The notes below the pieces were generated by a model. That model searched no databases, was not told where the DNA came from, and was given only the letters and a program-made list of their open reading frames with translations. A program made the translations under genes and the position numbers. From positions 1-56,278 of the IMG/VR virus record IMGVR_UViG_3300006916_000005: 56,278 nt of DNA, one strand, 5' to 3'. Source of the DNA: a virus. This document shows positions 23,135 through 30,948 of the stretch, in pieces; positions within the stretch are counted from its first letter, which is position 1, and each line of letters begins with the position of its first letter.

Positions 23135-23469
23135 GGCTTCGCCTCCGCCTCTGCCACGGCTTGATTGTAGGCCGGGAGAAGCTCGTGGAGCGCTCGCTTC
23201 GCCTTCTCATGGAGGACAGCAAGTCCCCGGAACTGGGCGTCGAATTGCGCCTTCTGTGCGAGAAGGACCTTCCCGGATTTGTCAGCGGTTTGCATCTGGG
23301 CGAGCGTCATCCCGACGGCGTTCATGATCCATTCAGCCTCCGGAGCGTTAAGCTGGACGATGCCCATCGAATTCGCGTTGATGATCTTCATCGCGTTCGC
23401 CTTCACGTCTTCCGGGAGAGTGGCCCCAGACGCCAGTCTTCCGGGTGTGTCTTCGGTATTGTCGGGCAT
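23131..23469 (-). CDS. Hypothetical helical protein
   Basis: 112 residues, mainly helical. It contains PEAEWIMNAVGMTLAQMQ and a coiled region AQKAQFDAQFRGLAVLHEKAKRA. The ATG at 23469 has AAGGAAAG upstream and lies within the end of the neighbouring gene (67-bp overlap), an unusually long overlap for this phage. No family recognised. Confidence 0.65.
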   Translation of the reverse strand: MPDNTEDTPGRLASGATLPEDVKANAMKIINANSMGIVQLNAPEAEWIMNAVGMTLAQMQTADKSGKVLLAQKAQFDAQFRGLAVLHEKAKRALHELLPAYNQAVAEAEAKP

Positions 23470-23696
23470 CTTGTCTTTCCTTCTTTCAAGGTGAAAAATT
23501 TGTTGTTTGTGACGTCGAGGTAGACGTCGACGTTCTTCGGGTCGCTCTGTAGCCGATCGACCCACTCGCGGAGCGGGACGCCACAAATGGTCGGAGGGTC
23601 GCCCAGCTCGTAGACGTAGCTTGCGAAGTGGTGGCGCTGTTCGAGGACGTCCATGTAGGAGACGAACCGACCGCCGATCAGGAAGCCGTCAGACAT
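23403..23696 (-). CDS. Hypothetical protein
   Basis: 97 residues (MSDGFLIGGRFVSYMDVLEQ...), with PTICGVPLREWVDRLQSDPK and a VDVYLDVTNNKFFTLK strand pair. The ATG at 23696 overlaps the upstream stop region by eight bases. It runs 67 bp into the next gene in a different frame; both frames look protein-like. Function unknown. Confidence 0.6.
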   Translation of the reverse strand: MSDGFLIGGRFVSYMDVLEQRHHFASYVYELGDPPTICGVPLREWVDRLQSDPKNVDVYLDVTNNKFFTLKEGKTRCPTIPKTHPEDWRLGPLSRKT

Positions 23697-23970
23697 CCCC
23701 CAGCTCCCTCTCCCGGAAGACCTCTTCGATGTTGCCAAGAGGGACGACGCGACCGCGCCACATGGCCCAGCCCCACTCGGCGGCGTCTTCCTCGAACGAG
23801 GGGATCAGCTCGATCTGGCCCAGATCGTTGACCTCCGAGACGATGCCTTGACAGACGCGGGTCTCCACCGTCGCGATGTGGGCAATCTTCAGCTGGATCA
23901 GAGCGCCCAGGGGGGGAAGGTCCCCCTCTTCTGTGTGCCACTCCCTCTCCCACTCTATCGGGTCCATCAT
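23689..23970 (-). CDS. Hypothetical protein
   Basis: 93 residues starting MMDPIEWEREWHTEEGDLP. The centre reads as an SH3-like or KOW-like barrel (LIQLKIAHIATVETRVCQGIVSE is the strand-rich part). ATG 23970 has GGAG upstream and overlaps the stop of the membrane gene before it. A longer in-frame extension to 24363 is a shadow of the repeat region. Function unknown. Confidence 0.65.
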   Translation of the reverse strand: MMDPIEWEREWHTEEGDLPPLGALIQLKIAHIATVETRVCQGIVSEVNDLGQIELIPSFEEDAAEWGWAMWRGRVVPLGNIEEVFRERELGDV

Positions 23971-24131
23971 ATGCTCCAGAGATAGAGAAGGATCGAGATC
24001 AAGACGGCGCTCTCGATCGCTTGGGCGACCGCGATCCGACCTTCGCTTCCGCCCTCTTTGAAGTAGGCGAAGTTCACGACGATCTTGATCGCGTTCCAGA
24101 CGATCAGCGCCCAGAGAAGGAACGTCAGCAT
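23967..24131 (-). CDS. Small two-helix membrane protein
   Basis: 54 residues with two hydrophobic segments (FLLWALIVWNAIKIVVNF and AVLISILLYLWSI) separated by a charged loop (KEGGSEGR). It overlaps the lipoprotein gene and the next gene by ATGA-type junctions. Coexpression with an envelope lipoprotein suggests a joint membrane role, for example superinfection exclusion, but this is inference only. Confidence 0.65.
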   Translation of the reverse strand: MLTFLLWALIVWNAIKIVVNFAYFKEGGSEGRIAVAQAIESAVLISILLYLWSI

Positions 24132-24640
24132 CAGAGGCCCTTCCCTTTGCCAGCGGGACCATCAGCGTCGGTTCCGTCGGGGTTGCCGTTCGGACCGCCA
24201 CCACCGCGCCCGGGGTTCGAGCTGTCGTGACCGTCGGGATCGTTCCCGTGTCCGTTGTTCCCGTTCCCGTTCCCGTTGCCGGGTCCATCATCACCGGGTC
24301 CATCATCGCCGGGTCCATCATCGCCGGGTCCATCATCGCCGGGTCCATCATCACCAGGTCCACCGGGATCGCCGGGATCGCCCGGATCGCCGGGATCGCC
24401 GGGATCGCCGGGATCGCCGGGATCGCCCGGATCGCCCGGACCGCCCGGACCGCCGTCCGGTTCCCATGCCACAGGACGCGCCACGGGGCGCGGAGAGCAA
24501 GCTGGAGCCAGTTCGACCTTGCCGCCCTTCCCGATGGTCACGGGAGCGCTTCGATCGCACAGTGGAGGCGGAGAGCCAGCGCAAGCCGCCAGCAATGCCA
24601 GACCGCCGATCGCGGTCGTCAGTTTCAGGAAGTTCTTCAT
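24131..24640 (-). CDS. Lipoprotein with collagen-like repeats
   Basis: 169 residues. The N-terminus is a lipoprotein signal (LALLAAC, C20 as the lipidated residue). Residues about 63-120 are collagen-like Gly-X-Y repeats, first GDP triplets then GPGDD units, followed by a Gly/Asn-rich stretch to the end. The mature protein should be an acidic, rod-like or disordered chain anchored to the membrane. It could alter the host surface or form part of a lysis/exclusion function. Encoded by 15-bp and 9-bp tandem DNA repeats (24281-24442). Confidence 0.8.
   Translation of the reverse strand: MKNFLKLTTAIGGLALLAACAGSPPPLCDRSAPVTIGKGGKVELAPACSPRPVARPVAWEPDGGPGGPGDPGDPGDPGDPGDPGDPGDPGDPGGPGDDGPGDDGPGDDGPGDDGPGDDGPGNGNGNGNNGHGNDPDGHDSSNPGRGGGGPNGNPDGTDADGPAGKGKGL
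24281..24442. repeat. Tandem repeats in the collagen-like lipoprotein gene
   Basis: Five 15-bp units (GGGTCCATCATCGCC type, 24281-24355) are followed by about eight 9-bp units (GGGATCGCC type). Such arrays are prone to slipped-strand length change in frame, so the protein length is probably variable between isolates. Confidence 0.85.
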
Positions 24641-24771
24641 TTGATCCGTTTCCCTTTTTGATCAATGCGCCCAGTCCGGCGCAAGTAGGAGACCCAGTCC
24701 TCGACGGGTGGGTCGGTGAACTCCGACGCGGGATAGTTGCGCCGGAGCATGAATTGGACGAACGCCGCCAT
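24637..24771 (-). CDS. Hypothetical 44-residue protein
   Basis: A short ORF (MAAFVQFMLRRNYPASEF...; ends basic KGKRIK) between two well-supported genes. It overlaps both by ATGA junctions, which is the main evidence that it is translated. No family recognised. Confidence 0.6.
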   Translation of the reverse strand: MAAFVQFMLRRNYPASEFTDPPVEDWVSYLRRTGRIDQKGKRIK

Positions 24772-25022
24772 CAGTCAATCTCCTTCCAGCCGTTGTCGAC
24801 GCCGTCGAAGTGTCGACGCTGGACGTCTCGAAGGGTCACGATCAGTCGATCGAGCTGGTCGGAGCTGTGGACCATGACGGAGTTGTCATGGTTGTCGGCG
24901 AAGATCATCGCGACCCGGGAGCCGTCGATCTCGTTGTCGAATGTGATCTTCATGATCTCCAGAACCGACTGTTCGCCGTTGCTGTGGGTGTGTTCCACCG
25001 TGCGGAGTAGGTCGAGGGACAT
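24771..25022 (-). CDS. Hypothetical small protein
   Basis: 83 residues (MSLDLLRTVEHTHSNGEQ...), mixed alpha/beta, ending with RRHFDGVDNGWKEID. ATG 25022 has AAGGAAGCCTGACC upstream, a leader shared by several other genes. It follows the GC-rich hairpin at 25043-25062. No family recognised. Confidence 0.7.
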   Translation of the reverse strand: MSLDLLRTVEHTHSNGEQSVLEIMKITFDNEIDGSRVAMIFADNHDNSVMVHSSDQLDRLIVTLRDVQRRHFDGVDNGWKEID

Positions 25023-25042
25023 GGTCAGGCTTCCTTGTGTGC

Positions 25043-25062
25043 GGGGAGGGTCGCCCCTCCCC
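25043..25062 (-). repeat. GC-rich intercistronic hairpin, copy c
   Basis: Perfect GGGGAGGG/CCCTCCCC stem with GCGA loop after the stop at 25070 and AATCAACCC, almost identical to 18242-18261. No T-run follows on the minus strand. Confidence 0.6.
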
Positions 25063-25069
25063 GGGTTGA

Positions 25070-25312
25070 TTAGATCGCCAGCGCTTTCGCGAGGTGGCGG
25101 ATGAAGTGGAGGACGTCGCCGTTCGCGAAGTCGATCTTCACGAGGATCGTCTTGATCTGGGCGCGTTCCTGTTGCGGAGCGGCTTTGATCGCGTTGAGAA
25201 CGATCGCGACCGGGATCATGTTGACGCCGAAGTCGCCGTCGACCTCGATGATCTGGTCGGTGTTGATGTTCTTCTCTTCGATCAGGGTGTCGAGCCACTT
25301 GTTGAAGTTCAT
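25070..25312 (-). CDS. Hypothetical small protein
   Basis: 80 residues, helical (MNFNKWLDTLIEEKNINTDQ, VAIVLNAIKAAPQQERAQ). ATG 25312 follows AAAGGAACCAAGAC and the cassette at 25344-25397. It heads a long series of small genes down to 21144, including thyX and the exonuclease. No family recognised. Confidence 0.75.
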   Translation of the reverse strand: MNFNKWLDTLIEEKNINTDQIIEVDGDFGVNMIPVAIVLNAIKAAPQQERAQIKTILVKIDFANGDVLHFIRHLAKALAI

Positions 25313-25343
25313 GTCTTGGTTCCTTTCCGTTTCTGATGACCTC

Positions 25344-25397
25344 AATCTACAGCATCGGCGGCATATGTAAACCCCAAAAATGGAAATAATCCGTTTC
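25344..25397 (-). promoter_or_regulatory. Repeated promoter-operator cassette, copy 10
   Basis: Minus strand: -35 TTTACA (25366-25371), 16-bp spacer, -10 TAGATT (25344-25349). Dyad GAAATAATCCGTTTC (25383-25397) 11 bp upstream, touching the stop codon of the primase-helicase gene. Confidence 0.8.
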
Positions 25398-27682
25398 TAA
25401 ATCGGAATTTCTTGTTGAGGGTCGTTCTCCGCGTCGTCCCAGTCGAACGGTCCGCCATAGAGATCATCGAAGGTCGATCGACAAGTCTCGACTTTTGGCA
25501 TCTGCCAGCCTCGCCGACCATCCCGCTTGATCCCGATCGCTCCCATCTTCTTCATCTCTTCGGCGATGCCCATCTCCGTCTGACGGCGGCTGACCTTCGC
25601 TTGATCGGCGAAGTGGACGTAGGAGTTCGTCAGCTGTTGCGTCGTGATGTATCCGGGCCAGTCATCGCCCTCGACGAAGCCAGCTCGATCGAGGCTGATG
25701 AAGAGCCACTCCCGGAGGCTGTCGAACGTCCGCTTCTTCTGATCCTGAAGCGCCTCTGTCTTGGGCGCGTTCCGGACGTGCCATCCCTTCAGGTCGACCG
25801 ACAGGAGGAAGTGGAGAAGGTTCGCTTTCCCCTCGCCCTTGTAGAACCTGTCCTTGATCCGGGCGAAGTAGCTCTCGTCCTGTTTCCGTTCGTCGGAGAC
25901 GTCGAGGACGAAGTAGCGGCGAGCGTCCGCCCCAGCCGGGACGACCCAGTCCGAGTTCGAGGACATCACGAGGTGGACATAGTTCGAGCCTTGGACGATG
26001 TCGACGCCCTTCGCTTCGAACGCCCGGTTCGCGTCGGTGATCAGCGCCTTCAGGTCCGCTTCGTGTTTCTTGTCCCCGGCGAAGAACGCCTCGTTCGCGT
26101 GGACGAAGACCTTGTCCCGGAGGTGTCCGTTGAACTTCCCGACGACCTGTTCGGAGGCGGCTGTCTCAAAATAGTGGTGCTTCATCAGAGAGCCGATCGC
26201 CTCGACGAAGGTGTTCTTCCCGGTCCCCTCTCGCCCACGGAGGACGAGCGCGACTTCCGACTGGGTCGCCGGGTGCTGGACCAGACGAGCGCACCATTTG
26301 ACGACATAGTCGAAATGTTCCTCGTTGCCTGAACAGATGACATCCCGGATGTGATCGAGGATCAGCTGGTGATCTGTCCCAGCCTTCGGAGCGACGGAGA
26401 AGCCGCGCCAGAGGTTGTAATGATCGTTCGGGACCTCGCCTCCCGGAGCGAAGACGACCTTCTTGTAGGACCGCCTCTGTGGGTGGCTGAACCACCACTT
26501 ACCCCTCGACTTATAGATAGGCATCCCGTTTTGATCGTCGCCGACGTGGACTTGGATGTTCGAGAAGTAGTTCACGAACGCCCCTTGATCCATGAAGGAC
26601 AGCTCCCCGTTGGGTTCCTCTTCGACGACCCGGAGCTTCCCGCCGACCAGCGTCACGAAGTATTGATCGTTCATATCTGGGAGGTCCTCGTGGACCGCTG
26701 TCTCCTTGGCTCTCTGGATTTGCCGGACGACGTAGCCTTCCGGGTTCCCTTGGTCGAGGGTGTGGCCCGATATGCCCAAGGTGCTGTCGAGCAACACGGC
26801 GGCGATGTAGTCGTCCGGGACGCCAGCTCTGACCAGCTCACAAACGACATAGAAGGTCGCTCTCGATCGGTCTCCGTTCCAGCGGTTGCCGTCCTCGACG
26901 TCGGAGCCGTTGACGATCAGCATGGGGACGGAGGGGTGGAACTCTCCTTCCGTGGCGACAGCCTCCAGCTCCGGCCCCACGTCGTCGAGCCGAGGGAGGT
27001 TGCCTGACAGAGACACGGTGACGCGACCTCCGTCAGCCTTTGTTCCGCCGTCGATCTTGGGAGCCTTCTGGAAGTTCGAGAGGTCATAGCGGAGCTTGTG
27101 ATCAAAGTGGACGACATCCGTCGGAGCTTCGGCCCGACCCTTCGATCGCTTCTTGGCGTTCGGGATGTTGATCGTCCCGGGGAGCCTCATGATCCGGTCG
27201 ATGTTGTGGCAATGGTCGCCCTTGTATTCCAGCTCCAGCCAGCGGTTGAAGCTCTCGTGATCCGTCCAGTCTCCGCTGTCTGGGGTCGACGGCTTGTCGA
27301 GATGCCAGAACGCTTGATAGCCTCCGCCGCTGTCGATGATCAGGGTCGGCGTTGGGTTCGCCTCCTTCAGCGTCTTCAGGATGTTCGCGCGCTCCGCCGG
27401 GACGAGGTTCGGGTCCGTGGTCTGTGGGTCGACGTCGACGTGAAGCCACTCCGCCTCGACGATGTCCTCCTTCTTCGCCTTCTTGGTCAGGTTCTTGTCG
27501 CCGGAGCTGTTGACCTGAAAATAGATGTTCTCGTGACCTGATCGCTGGGAGATCGCGGTCTCCATCTGGTCGATCCGATCCTCGAAGAAGGTCGTCGTCG
27601 TGACACGACCGTCCGGGACGATGAACGTCAAGGTCCATGGCCCACCGGGGCGGAATTTTTGCAAGAATTCAATGCTGTTCAT
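25397..27682 (-). CDS. Primase-helicase (RepB-like primase domain plus superfamily 3 helicase)
   Basis: 761 residues. The N-terminal third resembles RepB/prim-pol type primases: WLHVDVDP (residues 79-86), a SGGGYQAFWHLD stretch (about 118-129) and HNIDRIMRLPGT (about 160-171). The C-terminal half is a D5/DUF5906-type SF3 helicase with P-loop GREGTGKN (483-490), a Walker B-like VFVHANEAFF (525-534) and SSNSDWVVP (about 574-582). It should load at the origin and prime and unwind phage DNA. It lies between the tandem-HTH regulator and cassette 10. The upstream TTTACA at 27708 has no good -10 box. Confidence 0.88.
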   Translation of the reverse strand: MNSIEFLQKFRPGGPWTLTFIVPDGRVTTTTFFEDRIDQMETAISQRSGHENIYFQVNSSGDKNLTKKAKKEDIVEAEWLHVDVDPQTTDPNLVPAERANILKTLKEANPTPTLIIDSGGGYQAFWHLDKPSTPDSGDWTDHESFNRWLELEYKGDHCHNIDRIMRLPGTINIPNAKKRSKGRAEAPTDVVHFDHKLRYDLSNFQKAPKIDGGTKADGGRVTVSLSGNLPRLDDVGPELEAVATEGEFHPSVPMLIVNGSDVEDGNRWNGDRSRATFYVVCELVRAGVPDDYIAAVLLDSTLGISGHTLDQGNPEGYVVRQIQRAKETAVHEDLPDMNDQYFVTLVGGKLRVVEEEPNGELSFMDQGAFVNYFSNIQVHVGDDQNGMPIYKSRGKWWFSHPQRRSYKKVVFAPGGEVPNDHYNLWRGFSVAPKAGTDHQLILDHIRDVICSGNEEHFDYVVKWCARLVQHPATQSEVALVLRGREGTGKNTFVEAIGSLMKHHYFETAASEQVVGKFNGHLRDKVFVHANEAFFAGDKKHEADLKALITDANRAFEAKGVDIVQGSNYVHLVMSSNSDWVVPAGADARRYFVLDVSDERKQDESYFARIKDRFYKGEGKANLLHFLLSVDLKGWHVRNAPKTEALQDQKKRTFDSLREWLFISLDRAGFVEGDDWPGYITTQQLTNSYVHFADQAKVSRRQTEMGIAEEMKKMGAIGIKRDGRRGWQMPKVETCRSTFDDLYGGPFDWDDAENDPQQEIPI

Positions 27683-27720
27683 AAGGCGGCTTTCTTGGTC
27701 AGGCGGATGTAAAGGGGAGC

Positions 27721-28038
27721 TTACTTCTGGAGCTTCCAGAAGTCAATGAGGTGTTGACAATCCTCGTGTCCTTTTTCCATCCGGTTGACCCAGAGGCGGG
27801 ACAAACCCAGCTCCTTCGCGAGCGCTCCCTGTGACATCTTCGATCGGTTGCGCATGATCACGCAAGCCTCGAAGTCCGACAGACGCCGCTTCAGCTTGCC
27901 GTTCTGGTTGCCTTCTTTCGCTTGATACTGGTGGCGGGTCAGACCCAGCCGATCAGCCATCTCGACCTGATCGAGACCGTCCCTGTGACGCTTGACCGCC
28001 AGCCATTCACCTTGATTAATTTCGAGCAAGTATCGCAT
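27721..28038 (-). CDS. Tandem helix-turn-helix regulator
   Basis: 105 residues containing two HTH motifs of the Cro/CI type: QVEMADRLGLTRHQYQAKEG near residues 24-43 and SQGALAKELGLSRLWVNRME near 69-88. Two HTHs in so short a chain suggests a compact dyad-binding protein that could act without dimerising. It is the only recognisable transcription regulator in the early region and therefore a candidate ligand of the repeated 15-bp dyad. The ATG lies 23 bp inside the nuclease gene. Confidence 0.78.
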   Translation of the reverse strand: MRYLLEINQGEWLAVKRHRDGLDQVEMADRLGLTRHQYQAKEGNQNGKLKRRLSDFEACVIMRNRSKMSQGALAKELGLSRLWVNRMEKGHEDCQHLIDFWKLQK

Positions 28039-28429
28039 CGCGAAGCTCTCCTTTCATATCCTTGAAGCTCTCCCAGTGGCCGTCCGCCAGCATGATCAGC
28101 TCCATTCTTGTCACTCGCCCCAGATGATCGGCGGCGGTGTCTCCCCAGATCAGGAGATGTTCCTTCCCGACACCTATCAGGACGAAACACAATCCGCCAG
28201 CCTTACATCTGCGCTTGTGCCACACCCTTTGCTGTGGGCTGTAGTGATCGAGCCGGAGCGGGGTGTCCGGACGCTTGGGCCACTCCCGCACATATTTCAG
28301 TTCGACGTCGCAGACCGTGCAATTCACGTCAGGGACACCATCGGCGTCCGGGGTCTCGATCCGTTGCGGGTCCCAGCCCGAGAAGGCTGGTTTCACCGTC
28401 CGCCAGTATTGGCCCTCTCTAGTTCCCAT
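28016..28429 (-). CDS. PD-(D/E)xK nuclease (VRR-NUC / Holliday junction resolvase-like)
   Basis: 137 residues. The catalytic pattern is visible as GVPDVN (P33-D34) followed by VELKYV (E43-x-K45), then a region with SPQQRVWHKRRCKAGGLCFVL and IGVGKEHLLIWG, typical of VRR-NUC/Hjc-like phage nucleases that resolve branched DNA. It lies three bases after the polymerase stop codon and overlaps the regulator gene, placing it in the replication operon. Confidence 0.78.
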   Translation of the reverse strand: MGTREGQYWRTVKPAFSGWDPQRIETPDADGVPDVNCTVCDVELKYVREWPKRPDTPLRLDHYSPQQRVWHKRRCKAGGLCFVLIGVGKEHLLIWGDTAADHLGRVTRMELIMLADGHWESFKDMKGELRDAILARN

Positions 28430-28432
28430 CGT

Positions 28433-30391
28433 TCATCCCATACTATCTCCCCAGTTCTTCCCGATCTCCACGTCGACCTTCGAGGGGACACGGAGCTGGA
28501 CACAGTTCGACATGATGTCCGCGAGGATGTGGGCGTCGGATGGAGAAGCGACCGACAGGTCGATCTCGTCATGGACCTGAAGCTGGAGCTGGATGTTCTC
28601 CCGATCGGCGGCGACGACCGCCATCTTCGTCTGATCGGCGGCGGAGCCTTGGATCAGCCTGTTCAGCGCCTTCTGGGTCCAGTCGTAGTTCGGCGACCCC
28701 AGCTGACGAGGGAAGCGACACTTCCGCCCAGAGAGCGTCCGGATGAAGCCGTTCTGGTTCGCGCGCTCTTTCAGGAGGTTCTCCATGTCCCGGAGGAACG
28801 GGAGCTTCCGGTAGAACCGGGAGAGGATTTGTTCCGCCTCATATCCAGCGACGACGCGCTTCGCTCCCTTGTTTGGGCCACGCCTGATCGTGATGATCTT
28901 CGTGTCCAGTCCGAGATCGTTGCAGAGCTTCTCCTGTCCCATCCCGTAGGTCAGCCCGAGGAAGAGCGTCTTCGCCTCCTTCCGGCTGACACCGGCGAGT
29001 TCAGCCATCATCTGATGGTTGTCCGCGTCCGGGTCGGTGCGATACTTCTCCGCCATGGTGTCCGCGCCGTTCATTGGATATTCGCCCAGACCGGCGACCC
29101 CGTTCTTGTGCAGCTGTTGCATCACCTCCGCCCAGTGGACGAGAAGCCGTGGCTCCTGTTGCGAGTAGTCACAAGCCGCCCACAGAGCGCCTTCTTCCGG
29201 CTCGTAGATCGACCGCCAGAGGGGACCGATCTCTTCGTCCCGTGCCGGTTGCTGTTGCATGTTCACATGCTCGCAAGAGAGGCGACCGTAGCGAGCGCCC
29301 TTGGTCTTCCCGTTGCCGCCTTCCTTCTCCATAGCGAGCTGGTTGAAATTGCAATGAATTCGACCGTTGACCAGATGCTCCTTGACAGGGTCGATCGAGA
29401 GCTTCCGGAGGGTGTCCCACTTCCGGAGATCAGACAGCGCCGCGACAGCCGGGTTCTCGATGTTGTTCGCGATGAAGACCTTGTCCATGCTGTCCTCGAC
29501 GTCGATGTCGATCCCGGTCGCCCGGAAACACTTGGCGAGGACCTCCTTCTGGAGAGCGTCTTCCGGTCCTACCCGAACTCCGGAGGCTTCGGTCATGATC
29601 TTCGCCGCCTCGACCCGACGCTGGAAACAGAGGTTCTCGATGTCCCGGAGCTTCTCTTCGTTGACCCGGACGCCGCGTCTCTTCATCCGGACCAGCGCCG
29701 GGAGAAGATCGCTTTCGAGGTCCCAGACATTGCGGATGTCCTGTCGATCGATCTCCGCCTCTTGCTTTCGGAGGACTTTCAGCGGGAGGGTCGCGTCGAC
29801 CTCCCCATAGACGCCCACGAAGCGAGCCGGAAGGATGTGTATCCACTCGCCAAGCGATCGCTTTTTGCCGTTCCAGCCGTAGGATCGAGCGGCTTCCTCC
29901 ATCATTGTCTTGTCCTTGCGGTGGCCGACCCAAGCCGCTCCGACGCTGTCGAGGCCGTAGGCGAACTTATTCTCGTCGATCAGAGGCTCCGCGACCAGAA
30001 CGTCCCGGAACCGCGCGACGTTTGGCATCAGGACGTCCTCTTCCCAGAGCCAGTCGAGGTCGTAGGACAGGTTCGCGCCGACGATCTCCCCGTCGAAGAA
30101 GTTGCACTGGTCCTTGATGTAGCGCATGACATTCTCCTTCGGGAGATTGTCGCCTTCCTGATGCTGGAACGGGAGATAGAACCCCTTCTCCTTGCCCTCG
30201 CCATAATCGAGGCCCACAGCGATCCCCGCCAGATGTCCGCCGGTCCGGACGGAGGGTCCGGTCTCGAACAGGAAGGGATCGAAGGTCTCGACGTCGAGAC
30301 AGACGCGCTTCAGGCCCTTCCACGATGGAAGGTCAGACAGCGAGGGGAGCGTCCAGTCACACGGCGGAGCAAAGAGAGGGAGCTGTCTCAT
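28433..30391 (-). CDS. DNA polymerase, family A (with 3'-5' exonuclease domain)
   Basis: 652 residues from ATG 30391 (overlaps the previous stop; a start at 30415 is less likely). The N-terminal 3'-5' exonuclease domain shows DVETFDP (Exo I) and NLSYDLDWLW (Exo II). The polymerase domain shows motif A DYSQQEPR (about 408), motif B RKEAKTLFLGLTYG (about 470-483) and motif C VHDEIDLS (about 606). No 5' nuclease domain is present, as in T7-like phage polymerases. It is the replicative polymerase. Confidence 0.93.
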   Translation of the reverse strand: MRQLPLFAPPCDWTLPSLSDLPSWKGLKRVCLDVETFDPFLFETGPSVRTGGHLAGIAVGLDYGEGKEKGFYLPFQHQEGDNLPKENVMRYIKDQCNFFDGEIVGANLSYDLDWLWEEDVLMPNVARFRDVLVAEPLIDENKFAYGLDSVGAAWVGHRKDKTMMEEAARSYGWNGKKRSLGEWIHILPARFVGVYGEVDATLPLKVLRKQEAEIDRQDIRNVWDLESDLLPALVRMKRRGVRVNEEKLRDIENLCFQRRVEAAKIMTEASGVRVGPEDALQKEVLAKCFRATGIDIDVEDSMDKVFIANNIENPAVAALSDLRKWDTLRKLSIDPVKEHLVNGRIHCNFNQLAMEKEGGNGKTKGARYGRLSCEHVNMQQQPARDEEIGPLWRSIYEPEEGALWAACDYSQQEPRLLVHWAEVMQQLHKNGVAGLGEYPMNGADTMAEKYRTDPDADNHQMMAELAGVSRKEAKTLFLGLTYGMGQEKLCNDLGLDTKIITIRRGPNKGAKRVVAGYEAEQILSRFYRKLPFLRDMENLLKERANQNGFIRTLSGRKCRFPRQLGSPNYDWTQKALNRLIQGSAADQTKMAVVAADRENIQLQLQVHDEIDLSVASPSDAHILADIMSNCVQLRVPSKVDVEIGKNWGDSMG

Positions 30392-30948
30392 ATTGCGAAA
30401 AGTTCCTTCTTCCATGGGTGGCTGTCGCTGATAGTCGTCGACAAGACGTCCAGAACGTCAGCTCGTATCCCCGTTTCTTGCATCTGTGGGAAGGTCATCA
30501 GAACGCGAACACAGTTCTCCGCCTTCACCTCCATGAACCTGTTCCCCATCTTGACTTCGTCCAGAGCGTAGAACGTCGGCTCCAAGAGATCAAGGAACGC
30601 CAGATCGGAGGCTTCCTGATCGGTCAGCTCGACCACGATCCGGAGCTTCTCGCGGACCATCTCCGCCAGCTCGTGTTCCAGATCGCGCGCCCGGTTGTTC
30701 GAGAGCGGCTTCTTCGCGCCCCAAGGCCAGTCGCCCACGAGACCCTCGTGTCCGGCGTCGTGGAACGTCACAGCCTTAGCCAGAGCGGGCGTCATGCGGT
30801 CTTCGAGGATCGTGTAGCCGAGGACGAGCATCTGGTGGGAGTGTTGCCCCACGAGGTCCTCTTGGATTATCCGGTCGGCATGCCAGCGCTTGACAAACCC
30901 TCCTTCTCGGAGGGTCACGATCCGTTCAGCTTTTGTCGGTTCGGTCAT
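30388..30948 (-). CDS. HD-domain phosphohydrolase
   Basis: 186 residues. The HD motif is seen as QHSHQ (about 35-39) and FHDAGHE (62-68), with a later conserved aspartate region (ELTDQEASDLAF), matching YfbR-like 5'-nucleotidases or related HD hydrolases acting on dNMPs. ATG 30948 is chosen (GAGAG upstream) over an ATG at 31041. It overlaps the neighbour by 23 bp and the polymerase by four. Role in nucleotide salvage is likely. Confidence 0.8.
   Translation of the reverse strand: MTEPTKAERIVTLREGGFVKRWHADRIIQEDLVGQHSHQMLVLGYTILEDRMTPALAKAVTFHDAGHEGLVGDWPWGAKKPLSNNRARDLEHELAEMVREKLRIVVELTDQEASDLAFLDLLEPTFYALDEVKMGNRFMEVKAENCVRVLMTFPQMQETGIRADVLDVLSTTISDSHPWKKELFAI

Noticed and set aside
24281-24442. 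Possible CRISPR-like array
   Set aside because: The units are directly adjacent 15-bp and 9-bp coding repeats with no spacers.
24085-25104. 339-codon plus ORF across the collagen-like gene
   Set aside because: It is made of Arg/Asp/His repeats generated by reading the 9-bp and 15-bp repeats on the other strand.
27700-27713. TTTACATCCGCC before the primase-helicase as another cassette
   Set aside because: It has the -35-like hexamer but no -10 box at the right distance, no dyad and no leader.
28076-30571. 831-codon plus-strand ORF opposite the DNA polymerase
   Set aside because: Low-complexity Val/Asp/Arg/Leu sequence produced by the reverse complement of a GC-rich gene; polymerase motifs are clear on the minus strand.
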